This document shows, piece by piece, positions 51,226-61,905 of a stretch of 64,000 nt of DNA; position 1 is the first letter of the stretch; the number at the start of each line of letters is the position of its first letter. The stretch covers positions 2,331,501 through 2,395,500 of the forward strand of contig JACKNC010000001.1 of NCBI GenBank assembly GCA_024235095.1, written 5' to 3'. Origin of the DNA: Gammaproteobacteria bacterium (lineage in GTDB: Bacteria > Pseudomonadota > Gammaproteobacteria > Competibacterales > Competibacteraceae). Both the position numbers and the translations under genes were made by a program. Under the pieces are notes generated by a model. It was given only the letters and a program-made list of their open reading frames with translations. It had not been told where the DNA came from and did not search any database.

Positions 51226-53373
51226 ATGAAACCTCCTACTCTCCCTCTCAGCGACCTGCGTGGCGGACTGATCGCCGCCGCTGTCGTTTTGCCGCAGGCG
51301 ACTGCTTTCGGAGTCACGGTATTCGCCCCCTACCTTGGGACCGCCCCTGGAGCGTTGGCCGGTTTGGCTGGGGCGATTGGATTGCTGTTAATCTCCGGCG
51401 GGGCGGGTGGAACGATTGGCTTGATTAGCGGCCCTACCGGCGCCAGCATGGCGCTGCTCAGTAGCACGGCTGTGCTTCTCACCGCCGCTGGCGTCCCACC
51501 CGGAGTGATCGCGCCTGCCCTGTTCACCATCACCGTGCTGGCCGGTCTGTTTCAGTTAATGATCGCCTTCGCCGGGGGCGGGCGGCTGATGAAATTCATT
51601 CCCTACCCGGTATTCGCCGGTCTCGCCACCGGCATCGGCCTGTTGCTCATCAAATCCCAGATCAAACCCTGGCTTGGCATTAGTTACAGCGGCCTGTGGA
51701 TGCGCTGGTATTGGCTACCCATGGTCACCACTGTGGTCGCCTTCTGCGCCGTTCGTTACGCGCCGCGCTTCATGCCGAACATTCCCGGACCCTTGATCGG
51801 CCTGATCGGCGGTACGCTATTTTATCAATGTATTCTTTATCTTACCAATCCCCCTTCCGTTCCGTCCCATTGGGTGATCGGCGCACTGCCCCGCTGGTCG
51901 GATTTTGACCTGGCGCTCGATCAATTCACCGTCTGGTCTTCCCTGCCCTGGTCTCTGATCCTGCATGCGGCTTTCACCTTGGCGGTGCTCTCCTCCCTGA
52001 ACACCTTGTTGACCGCAGTGATCGCTGACACCACCACCGGCCAGCGCCACAATGCCCGCCGCGAATTGCTGGCGCAGAGTATCGGGCAGATGGTTGTTGG
52101 TTTGATCGGTGGCCTGGCCGGCGCAGCCAGCGTGGGCGGCACTACTACGGCGGTTCAGGCCGGCGCTCGCCGCTGGGCGGCGCTGACCGCGGGCGTCTTT
52201 TTGCTCCTCCTTTTGCTGTTCGCCGGCTCCGCTGGTGAATGGCTGCCAACCAGCGCACTGGCCGGCATTATCATCGCTTCCGCCTTGAATCTTATGGAAA
52301 AAGACATCATCGCCTGGGCGCAACAGCGACGAACCCGACTGGATGCGGCGGTTGCACTGCTGGTCACCATTGTCACTTTCGCTCAGGATTTGATGATCGC
52401 GGTGTTAGTCGGTCTGAGTATTGCCATCCTGCTCTTCATCCGCAGTCAGAGTCGCCTGCCGGTCATCCAGCGCCGGCTGACTGCTCTCGAACGGCCCTCG
52501 GTGCGGCAACGACCTGCGGATCAAGTGGAATGGCTGGCTCATCATGGTGACCGGATCGTACTGTATCATTTAAGCGGCGTTCTATTCTTCGCCAAGACCG
52601 ATCAATTGTTCGAGGAAATGTTGCCCGATCTCGACCGGCGGTCCTGGGTCATCCTGCATCTGCGCCGAGTCATTCAGATCGATCTGTCCAGTGTGCGGTT
52701 GTTGCAACAGATTGCCGCGCGACTGGAAGCGCATCGCGGGGAATTGCTGTTTTGCGAAGTCCCTGAGCAACTGGGCCTGGGCCGGGATGTGGAGCGCACC
52801 CTGCGCCGTCTCACCTTGCGCCCAGGACGACTCAATGTCCGCACCTTCGCCGGGGCCGATCAGGCGTTGGAATACGCTGAGAATGCCCTGCTCAAAGCGC
52901 TGAATATTGACACCACCGCTCTGGACAAGGACATTACCTTGGCGGAGCTTGATCTGTGCCGTGATATGAAACCTATGGAATTGGCAGAGTTCGCCTCGGT
53001 GCTTCGCCCGCTGACCCTGGAAGCCGGCGAGCGGTTGTTCGACGCCAACCAAACAGGATCGGATCTGTATCTGGTGCTTCGCGGCCGGATTGACATCCGG
53101 CTGCATGTCGCTGATGAACGATACAAACGCCTGGCGGTTTATGGGCCGGGTACTGTGTTTGGCGAAATCGCCTTCCTCGATCCTGGTCCGCGCGCCGCCG
53201 AGGCCATCGCTATCCGCCGTAGTGAGCTGTGGGTATTGAGTCGGGCGGATTTTGACCGGCTGCGAGCGATTTATCCTGATGCCGCCATTGCGCTGCTCCT
53301 GGCGTTGGGCCGCTTGCAAAGCCGGGCGCTGCGCTGGAGCGCCCGGGAAATCAAGCGTCTGATTCAGTGGTAG
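51226..53373 (+). CDS. SulP anion transporter fused to STAS and cyclic-nucleotide-binding domains
   Basis: 715 residues. About ten hydrophobic segments (1-410) with SulP features: LPQATAFGVTVFAPYLGTAPG near the N-terminus, SGPTGASMALLSS, and NTLLTAVIADTTTGQRHNARREL. A STAS domain follows (about 440-545, RIVLYHLSGVLFFAKTDQLF and VIQIDLSSVRLLQQIA), then a cNMP-binding domain (about 595-705) whose phosphate-binding cassette FGEIAFLDPGPRAAEA retains the Gly-Glu and Arg. SulP proteins carry sulfate, bicarbonate or other anions; the substrate cannot be told here. The fusion implies direct control of transport by a cyclic nucleotide. It is a single gene with divergent fpr upstream. Confidence 0.92.
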   Translation: MKPPTLPLSDLRGGLIAAAVVLPQATAFGVTVFAPYLGTAPGALAGLAGAIGLLLISGGAGGTIGLISGPTGASMALLSSTAVLLTAAGVPPGVIAPALFTITVLAGLFQLMIAFAGGGRLMKFIPYPVFAGLATGIGLLLIKSQIKPWLGISYSGLWMRWYWLPMVTTVVAFCAVRYAPRFMPNIPGPLIGLIGGTLFYQCILYLTNPPSVPSHWVIGALPRWSDFDLALDQFTVWSSLPWSLILHAAFTLAVLSSLNTLLTAVIADTTTGQRHNARRELLAQSIGQMVVGLIGGLAGAASVGGTTTAVQAGARRWAALTAGVFLLLLLLFAGSAGEWLPTSALAGIIIASALNLMEKDIIAWAQQRRTRLDAAVALLVTIVTFAQDLMIAVLVGLSIAILLFIRSQSRLPVIQRRLTALERPSVRQRPADQVEWLAHHGDRIVLYHLSGVLFFAKTDQLFEEMLPDLDRRSWVILHLRRVIQIDLSSVRLLQQIAARLEAHRGELLFCEVPEQLGLGRDVERTLRRLTLRPGRLNVRTFAGADQALEYAENALLKALNIDTTALDKDITLAELDLCRDMKPMELAEFASVLRPLTLEAGERLFDANQTGSDLYLVLRGRIDIRLHVADERYKRLAVYGPGTVFGEIAFLDPGPRAAEAIAIRRSELWVLSRADFDRLRAIYPDAAIALLLALGRLQSRALRWSAREIKRLIQW

Positions 53374-53406
53374 AGTCCAGGTTGGGCAGTCCCAACCACG
53401 TTTTCA

Positions 53407-54885
53407 TCACGATGCGGAATACGCGCGGATCGGCAGGTCAAAACCAAATTGTGTTCCCCGATGCAATTTGCTGGCGACCCACAAGGTACTGCCATGCAAT
53501 TCCACAATCCGCTTGGCGATCGCCAAACCCAATCCCAAATGATTGCCGTCATCCTTGGCTTTGCTGGAACCGCGATAAAACCGGTCGAAGATGCGCGGTA
53601 AATCCTCCGGCGCAATGCCCTGTCCGGTATCGGTAATCGCAAAGGTCACGGCCTGGCCGGTACTGCGCAGCTCCAGGGCGACAATTCCCTCTGGCGGCGT
53701 ATGATAGAATGCATTGAGAATGAGGTTGTCCAGCACCCGTTCGAGCAATCCGATATCCGCCTCGACAAACAGCGTCGCCGCCGGCAGACGCACCATAAAG
53801 CGAATCCGATGTTCGCGGGCCGGCAACTGGTATTTCTGCGCGATATCCTGCACCAGTTCGGCGGCGGGAAAGCACTCCCGGCGTGGCTGAATCGCGTGGG
53901 CGTCAAGTTTGGCTAATTCAAACAGGTCGCCCACCAATCGACCCAAGCGTCGCGAATGGCGTAAAGCAGCATCGAGATACAGCACCTGATCAGCGGGCGA
54001 TAAGCGGTCGGCCTTGAGTTGCAAGGTCTCCAGATAGCCGTGCAACGCCGCCAGGGGGGTGCGCAGATCGTGAGAAACATGGTTCACCAACTCACGCCGC
54101 AGCGTATCCCGCTCTTCGAGATGGGCAATCAGGGTCCGCAAGCGCCGCGCCATCCGGTCGAAATACGCGCCCAGTTGTTCGATTTCATCGCCTTGAACGC
54201 CCTGCCCCTGATAGGGTGTGTAAACGGTAAAATCGCTTCCCTGAAAATCGTTGACCCGGATTGCCAGACGCCGTAACCGGCGGGTCAGGACGTGAAACAG
54301 CAGCAACCCGATCAACAATCCCGTCAGTAAGCTGCCCGCCAGCACCCAACCGCTGAGCTGCAACAGCAAGCTGTCCTGGTAGATGCGCTCGAAAGATTCA
54401 TACATCTGCCCGCGCAGCACCACGTACAGATAACCGTCAGCGCCTTCCGTCGCGGGGACGGGCGTTACCGAAAAACTCTTGCGGGCGTCATGACTGCGCG
54501 GGTCATCGCCGAAAATCGGCAAGGCAGCGCCAGCGAGAAACGCCCGGATGGGTTCCAGCGCCACCCGATTGCGCTTGACAACAGACGGCTCCGCCGAATA
54601 AGCCAGGATCCTCCCCTGAGCGTCCAGCAGATAAATCTCGATGCTCGGATTGATCATCATGTACCGCATAAACGTGGCTTTCAGCGCTTTAAGATCGAGT
54701 TGACCGCCGGCGACCAGTCCTTGATCGACGACCAGGTTGCGGGCGAGATCGCGATTAAAACCCTGCTGCGCTTCCTGCAGATAACGCTGGGTCAGGGAAT
54801 GGCTGATCAATCCGTAACTCAAACCGATGGCGGCGAGTAGCGCCGCCAGCGCCAGGGCCAGTTTGCCGTAGAGGGTTTTTAGCAT
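53407..54885 (-). CDS. Membrane sensor histidine kinase
   Basis: 492 residues. Transmembrane helix about 8-28, periplasmic sensor of ~140 residues, second helix about 172-195 (SGWVLAGSLLTGLLIGLLLF), HAMP, then HisKA with VNHVSHDLRTPLAALHG and HATPase with LDNLILNAFYHTPPEG, ITDTGQGIAPEDL and LGLGLAIAKRIVE. The periplasmic part has no recognised fold by eye. It overlaps its response regulator by seven bases, so the pair is an operon. The signal is unknown. Confidence 0.93.
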   Translation of the reverse strand: MLKTLYGKLALALAALLAAIGLSYGLISHSLTQRYLQEAQQGFNRDLARNLVVDQGLVAGGQLDLKALKATFMRYMMINPSIEIYLLDAQGRILAYSAEPSVVKRNRVALEPIRAFLAGAALPIFGDDPRSHDARKSFSVTPVPATEGADGYLYVVLRGQMYESFERIYQDSLLLQLSGWVLAGSLLTGLLIGLLLFHVLTRRLRRLAIRVNDFQGSDFTVYTPYQGQGVQGDEIEQLGAYFDRMARRLRTLIAHLEERDTLRRELVNHVSHDLRTPLAALHGYLETLQLKADRLSPADQVLYLDAALRHSRRLGRLVGDLFELAKLDAHAIQPRRECFPAAELVQDIAQKYQLPAREHRIRFMVRLPAATLFVEADIGLLERVLDNLILNAFYHTPPEGIVALELRSTGQAVTFAITDTGQGIAPEDLPRIFDRFYRGSSKAKDDGNHLGLGLAIAKRIVELHGSTLWVASKLHRGTQFGFDLPIRAYSAS

Positions 54886-55619
54886 GATTCGGCGAATTTG
54901 TAGCCTACGCCCCAGACGGTGAGGAGGTAGCGGGGTTCCGCCGGATTAGGCTCCAGTTTGGCGCGCAGGCGGTTGATATGCGAATTGACCGTGTGTTCAT
55001 AACCCTCGTGGCCATAACCCCAAACCTGATCGAGGAGTTGGCCGCGGCTGAATACTCGTCCTGGATGACGAGCGAAGTGCAACAACAGGTCAAATTCCTT
55101 GGCGGTCAGCGACAGCTCCTGACCGGCGAGGGTAACCCGGCGCTTGTCGGTTTCAATCATCAGCGGGCCACGAGTAATACATTCACTATCCGACGATGGA
55201 CTTTGGCGACCGCCCAAAGCCTCAGCCCGCCGCAACAACGCCTTCACCCGCGCCAGCAACTCCGGGAAGCTGAACGGTTTGGTCAGATAATCGTCCGCGC
55301 CCAGTTCCAGACCCACTACCCGGTCGATTTCCGACGATTTGGCGGTCAACATCAAAATCGGCACGTAGTCGTTGCCCGTACGCAGCTTTTGGCAAACCGC
55401 CAATCCATCCAGATCCGGCAACATCAGATCCAGAATCACCAGGTCGTAACGCTGGCGGGCGTAATGGATCAGGGCATCCTGTCCGCAAACGGCAATATCC
55501 GCCTCGCAGTGGATGTCCTGGAGATGTAGCTTGACCAGCGCGGCGATGTCGCGGTCATCCTCAACCAGAAGTGCTTTGCGCGCCATCGGGTTTAACTCTG
55601 CTTCAATGTTGGTCCACAT
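54879..55619 (-). CDS. OmpR-family response regulator
   Basis: About 246 residues from the ATG at 55619, which has GGAGGA upstream; an internal ATG at 55586 beginning MARKALLVEDD is also plausible because the receiver starts right there. The receiver has LLVEDDRD, LVILDLMLPDLDG with the phospho-acceptor, MLTAKSS and DDYLTKPFSFPELLAR. The C-terminal winged helix is of OmpR type (LTAKEFDLLLHFARHPGRVF, YEHTVNSHINRLRAKL, YLLTVWGVGYKF). Upstream of the sensor kinase at 53407, its cognate partner. Confidence 0.94.
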   Translation of the reverse strand: MWTNIEAELNPMARKALLVEDDRDIAALVKLHLQDIHCEADIAVCGQDALIHYARQRYDLVILDLMLPDLDGLAVCQKLRTGNDYVPILMLTAKSSEIDRVVGLELGADDYLTKPFSFPELLARVKALLRRAEALGGRQSPSSDSECITRGPLMIETDKRRVTLAGQELSLTAKEFDLLLHFARHPGRVFSRGQLLDQVWGYGHEGYEHTVNSHINRLRAKLEPNPAEPRYLLTVWGVGYKFAESC

Positions 55620-55875
55620 GCAATTGTCCTCCGCCGCCAATCGGTGTCCGATAGACCATGATCCGCCGCGGAGGCCGCGCTTTCATCACGAATTCATCAC
55701 GATTCACTCATCGGTTCGTCAGTCAGGCAGCTACATTACTTGTTCCAGGCCCAGGGCGTCCACCCATTCGCCAAAGCTATTTGACCCTGCCGTTTTTAAA
55801 TGCCATATTGCGCCGCCTCATTAACGAGATCGTTCCTATCCAACCTGTCTCAAGCAGCTCCGCAGAAATCGCCCG

Positions 55876-57636
55876 ATGAAACGAGAACCGATCAGTCCCT
55901 ATTTTGACATCAAGCAGGACGCCGAAGGCCGTGAATACATGGAAGTTTACCTGGAAGGGATCGCCCTGCTGCGGCTGGTGCTGAGCAACAAGGGTACGGC
56001 CTTTACCGAAGACGAGCGGGTCGCGTTGGGGCTGGACGGTCTGCTGCCGCCCCAGGTCAACACGCTGGAACAGCAGGTTGCTCGCGTCTATCGCGGCTTT
56101 CTGCGCGAACCGGACCCAATCGCCAAGTATCAGTACCTGCGCGCCTTGCAGGAGCGCGCCGAAACCCTGTTCTACGCCTTGCTGGAACAGCATCTGGAAG
56201 AGATGATGCCGATCATCTACACCCCGACTGTGGGTCAGGCGGTGCAGCAATTCAGCCATCTTTATCAGAACCCGCGCGGACTGTCGTTCTCACCGCTGAA
56301 CATTGATCGTGCCGCTCGGGTGGTCGAGAACTTTCCCTGGAACGACGTGCGCATGATTGTTGCTACCGATTCCTCGGCGATTCTTGGCATTGGCGATCAG
56401 GGTTATGGCGGACTGGCCATCGCCATCGGCAAGCTGGCCATCTATAGCATCGGCGGTGGCGTCAATCCGTTGCACACTATGCCCGTCAAGCTGGATGTCG
56501 GCACCGACCGGCTGGAACTGTTGAACGACGAATTCTATCTCGGTGTCCGCCAGCGGCGCTTGCGCGGGGAGCGGTATCTGACGTTTCTGGACAAGTTTGT
56601 CAAGGCCATTCATGCGCGCTGGCCACGCGCCATCATCCAGTGGGAAGATTTGGCCAAGGAGGTCGCCTTTACTGTTCTGGAGCGCTATCGCAAGCAAATT
56701 CCTTCCTTTAACGACGATATTCAAGGCACCGGCGCAGTGGCGCTGGCCGGCCTGTTATCCGCCAGCCGACTGAAGGGAGAGTCGCTGCGCGATCAGCGCA
56801 TCGTGATTCACGGCGCCGGCGCCGGCGGTGCGGGGGTTGCCTGGGCCATCACCCAGGGACTCATCCGCGAAGGCTTGAGTCAGGAGGAAGCCCGCGATCG
56901 GGTGTGTGTGATCGATTCGCGTGGTCTGCTGGTGGAGGGGCGCGCAGTGGAAGCTTACAAGCATTACTATCTGCAACCCCACGAAAAAATCGCCGGCTGG
57001 TCGATAGTCAATGAAATTCCCACTCTGATGGAGACGATTGAGCACACCAAAGCCACTGCCCTGTTGGGTTTGAGCGGCCAGACCGGTTCGTTCAATCATC
57101 CGATTGTGCAGACTATGGCGCGTAACACTGCCCGCCCCATTATCTTTCCGCTGTCTAATCCCACATCGGCCTGCGAAGCGTTGCCACAGGATATCCTGGA
57201 ATGGAGCGAAGGCCGGGCCATCGTCGCCACCGGTAGTCCATTCCCCGATGTCGTCCGCGACGGTCAAACGCATCACATCGGCCAGGGCAACAACGCCTTC
57301 ATCTTTCCCGGTCTGGGTTTAGGCGCCATTCTGGCCGAATGCCGGGAGATCACGGACAGCATGGTGCTGGAAGCCGCCTATGCGCTGGCCGACTACACCG
57401 CTGCCGCGCACTTGCGGGCCGGCAGGGTCTATCCGCCGGTGGGGGAATTGCGGGAGGTCAGCATCCGGGTCGGCGTGCGAGTCATCGAGCAGGCGTTGCG
57501 CGAGGGTGTTGCCGAAAAGACTGATCTGGCGGGACGCGATCTCGATGCTTACCTGCGCTCGCGCTTCTGGAAACCACGCTATCTACCCATCGTGCGTGGC
57601 GATCATACCGCGATGATTGATCATCCTGGTTATTAA
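55876..57636 (+). CDS. maeA: NAD-dependent malic enzyme
   Basis: 586 residues, matching the long bacterial/eukaryotic malic enzyme class. The N-terminal domain has MMPIIYTPTVGQAVQQFSHL with the catalytic Tyr, and ATDSSAILGIGDQGYGGLAI. NPLHTMPVKLDVGT with IPSFNDDIQGTGAVALAGL supplies the metal-binding Glu/Asp set and Lys region. The NAD-binding domain has IHGAGAGGAGVAWAI, and FPLSNPTSACEALP closes the active site. It converts malate to pyruvate and CO2. It is monocistronic, divergent from the two-component operon, with a hairpin after its stop. NAD preference is by family. Confidence 0.93.
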   Translation: MKREPISPYFDIKQDAEGREYMEVYLEGIALLRLVLSNKGTAFTEDERVALGLDGLLPPQVNTLEQQVARVYRGFLREPDPIAKYQYLRALQERAETLFYALLEQHLEEMMPIIYTPTVGQAVQQFSHLYQNPRGLSFSPLNIDRAARVVENFPWNDVRMIVATDSSAILGIGDQGYGGLAIAIGKLAIYSIGGGVNPLHTMPVKLDVGTDRLELLNDEFYLGVRQRRLRGERYLTFLDKFVKAIHARWPRAIIQWEDLAKEVAFTVLERYRKQIPSFNDDIQGTGAVALAGLLSASRLKGESLRDQRIVIHGAGAGGAGVAWAITQGLIREGLSQEEARDRVCVIDSRGLLVEGRAVEAYKHYYLQPHEKIAGWSIVNEIPTLMETIEHTKATALLGLSGQTGSFNHPIVQTMARNTARPIIFPLSNPTSACEALPQDILEWSEGRAIVATGSPFPDVVRDGQTHHIGQGNNAFIFPGLGLGAILAECREITDSMVLEAAYALADYTAAAHLRAGRVYPPVGELREVSIRVGVRVIEQALREGVAEKTDLAGRDLDAYLRSRFWKPRYLPIVRGDHTAMIDHPGY

Positions 57637-57652
57637 CGTCTCTCTTCCCCAG

Positions 57653-57678
57653 CCTCTCTCCCGCAAGCGGGCGAGAGG
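57653..57678. terminator. Hairpin between convergent maeA and the PEGA gene
   Basis: CCTCTCTCCCGC and CGGGCGAGAGG pair with an AAG loop and a small mismatch, 17 bp after the maeA stop and 13 bp before the stop of the leftward gene. It probably ends transcription from both sides, though there is no clear T tract. Confidence 0.5.
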
Positions 57679-57690
57679 AGGGCAACCTCC

Positions 57691-59880
57691 TTATTCCACC
57701 GACACATCGAAGCCGGATCGTTCGATCTGACTGCGGGTCACCAGCGGAATCGAGCTTTCATACGTCCGCCGCAGCCGCCGGCTGACGCGCGCCTGTAATT
57801 GCGCCGATCCTGACGCCGCATTGCGCACCACAAAACTTAAGGTGATTCCCGTAGTACGATAGGCCTGCATCGCCGCATTCAACAAGCTGTCGCGGTTAAC
57901 CGTCTGACCCATGTAGCGGTTCAACACCCGTTGCACTTCGTTGCGATCAACACCGGTGATTGAACCGTCAATCTGAATCGAGCCAATTCGCCAGGCGCCT
58001 GCTTGCGAAGGCGGGGCAGGCGCTGGAGTGGGAGGGGTTGGCGGAGCCGCTGTGGCAATCCGCTCCAGACTGATCGACTCGGTCACATCGCGATTGGCAA
58101 TTCGCACCGAGACCTGTTTCGTTTCGTAGCCGCTCCGGCTGACCTCCACCGTGTACTCGCCTGGCGGCAGGCGCACCCCTGGGCGGTAGGTAAACGAGGA
58201 GTTGACCAACCGCACGCGCGCCCGAGACGGATCGGTGCGCACGGTCAACCGATAGGTGGCTGGTTCGGGCGGTTGAACCGGCGCGACCGGTTCCGGTTCC
58301 TTAATCAGCGTTACCGGTGCGATCACGTCAGCATTGGCAATGCGCACGGTCAACCGCTGGGTTTGATAACCGGAGCGGGAAACCTCTACCGTGTAGCTAC
58401 CCGGCTCTAATGCGATGCCGGGTTGATAACGAGGTTTAATTCCCAGTAACCGAACCTGAGCGTCAGCGGGATCAGTTCGCAGCGTGAGCCGGTAGGATGG
58501 CGGCGGTTCTGGTTCAGGCGTCTTGACCAGCGTCACCGGCATCGTCACATCTGCATTCACGATGCGCACCGTAAGCACCTGGGTTTCATAGCCCGATCGG
58601 GAAACCTCCACCGTATAATTGCCGGATTCCAACTGAATACCCGGTTCATAGCGAGGTCTGATATTCAGTATGCGAATTTGCGCATTGGACGGATTGGGAC
58701 GAACAGTCAGCCGATAGAGCGTCGGTTTCTCCGGTTCAGGCAATTTTACGAGCTTCACCGGCATGGTCACATCGCTATTAATGATCTTGACCGGCGCCTT
58801 CGAAGGTTCGTAGCCGTCCGCGCTGACCTCCACCGTGTATTCGCCAGGCGGCAGCTCCATGCCGGGTTGATAGGGGGTCTTTACATTCAGCAACCGAATC
58901 GTTGCTTGAGCAGGATCGGTCTGCACGGTCAGATGATACTGTTCTGGCGGTGGCGGTGGCGGTTGTTTTTCCAGCTTCACCGGCACAGTCAGATCACTAT
59001 CAGCAATCCGTACGGGCACTTTGCGCGAGACGTAGCCTTCACGCGCAACTTCGATCTCATAATTGCCCGGCGCCAGTGGCATTCCTGGTTGATAAGCGCC
59101 TGAAACACCCAACAACCGAACTGTCGCGTCCGCCGGTTCCGGGCGAATTGTTAAACCATGCCTGGTTTTTTCCAGTTCGACATCGATTGCTACGTCACGA
59201 TCCTCAATCCTGACGCTTTTCCGGCTTGCGGCATACCCGGTCTGGCCGATTTCAATTTCATAATTTCCCGGTGGCAACCGCACACCGGGCTGATAGGGAA
59301 TTGGACTGTTCAGTAAGCGAACGCTGGCCTCGGCCGGTTGGGTCCTGACCGTTAACCGGTAGGTTTGCGGCGGTTCCGGCGGCGTCGTAATCATCGCCGC
59401 CAGTTCGTTGACCTTGATCTGGATGGTGTCAATATTTCTGCCCTGAATCTGGCCGCTGCGCAACAGGGAAGCCGTTCGGGTATCGATCAGGCGCGCTGTG
59501 ACAGTGATCAAGTCCCCCAGTTTGTTGACTGCGCCGGTGACTACCGCGTCCACGCCATAGCGTCGGCCCAATTCAGCCGCAGTTTTTGGATCGAGCAAAC
59601 CCGTGGAGCCGAGTTCCTGCTGTTTGGCGATCTTGGCCGCCGCCGACAACGCTAACCGGTCCTTGAGGGTGAAACGTCCGGTATTAGCGAGCGCCGACAT
59701 CATCAGGTCGGCAAGGATGGCGCCGGCTTGTTCATGCAGATCGCCCCGCACGCTGAACTCGATCACCGTGGCGGTCATCTTCGCTTCGGGCGTTCCAGAA
59801 GCGGCTTGCGCCAGATGGAACGGTAACCAACCAATTAACATCCATACCAGCATCAGTCCTTTCAACAGGATCTTGCTCAT
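57691..59880 (-). CDS. Secreted CsgG/FlgO-like protein with six PEGA repeats
   Basis: 729 residues with a signal peptide (ending AQAASG) and GAGGAAG before the ATG. Residues ~35-165 resemble the CsgG/FlgO nucleotide-fold of outer-membrane lipoproteins (ADLMMSALANTGRFTLKDR, GVDAVVTGAVNKLGDLITVTARLID). Six PEGA repeats of ~65 residues follow (about 175-610), each YRLTVRxxP...YQPGxxLPPGNYxVEVSxxGYE; repeats are split by Pro-rich linkers. The last ~85 residues (IGSIQIDGSITGVDRNEVQRVL onward) look like a POTRA-type alpha/beta domain. There is no lipobox cysteine. PEGA domains are found on cell-surface and cell-wall-associated proteins. It follows the kinase-FGE gene by 9 bp in the same operon. Confidence 0.85.
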   Translation of the reverse strand: MSKILLKGLMLVWMLIGWLPFHLAQAASGTPEAKMTATVIEFSVRGDLHEQAGAILADLMMSALANTGRFTLKDRLALSAAAKIAKQQELGSTGLLDPKTAAELGRRYGVDAVVTGAVNKLGDLITVTARLIDTRTASLLRSGQIQGRNIDTIQIKVNELAAMITTPPEPPQTYRLTVRTQPAEASVRLLNSPIPYQPGVRLPPGNYEIEIGQTGYAASRKSVRIEDRDVAIDVELEKTRHGLTIRPEPADATVRLLGVSGAYQPGMPLAPGNYEIEVAREGYVSRKVPVRIADSDLTVPVKLEKQPPPPPPEQYHLTVQTDPAQATIRLLNVKTPYQPGMELPPGEYTVEVSADGYEPSKAPVKIINSDVTMPVKLVKLPEPEKPTLYRLTVRPNPSNAQIRILNIRPRYEPGIQLESGNYTVEVSRSGYETQVLTVRIVNADVTMPVTLVKTPEPEPPPSYRLTLRTDPADAQVRLLGIKPRYQPGIALEPGSYTVEVSRSGYQTQRLTVRIANADVIAPVTLIKEPEPVAPVQPPEPATYRLTVRTDPSRARVRLVNSSFTYRPGVRLPPGEYTVEVSRSGYETKQVSVRIANRDVTESISLERIATAAPPTPPTPAPAPPSQAGAWRIGSIQIDGSITGVDRNEVQRVLNRYMGQTVNRDSLLNAAMQAYRTTGITLSFVVRNAASGSAQLQARVSRRLRRTYESSIPLVTRSQIERSGFDVSVE

Positions 59881-59889
59881 GGCGCTTCC

Positions 59890-61893
<2,004 letters not shown>

Positions 61894-61905
61894 GACGCAA
61901 ACCAC

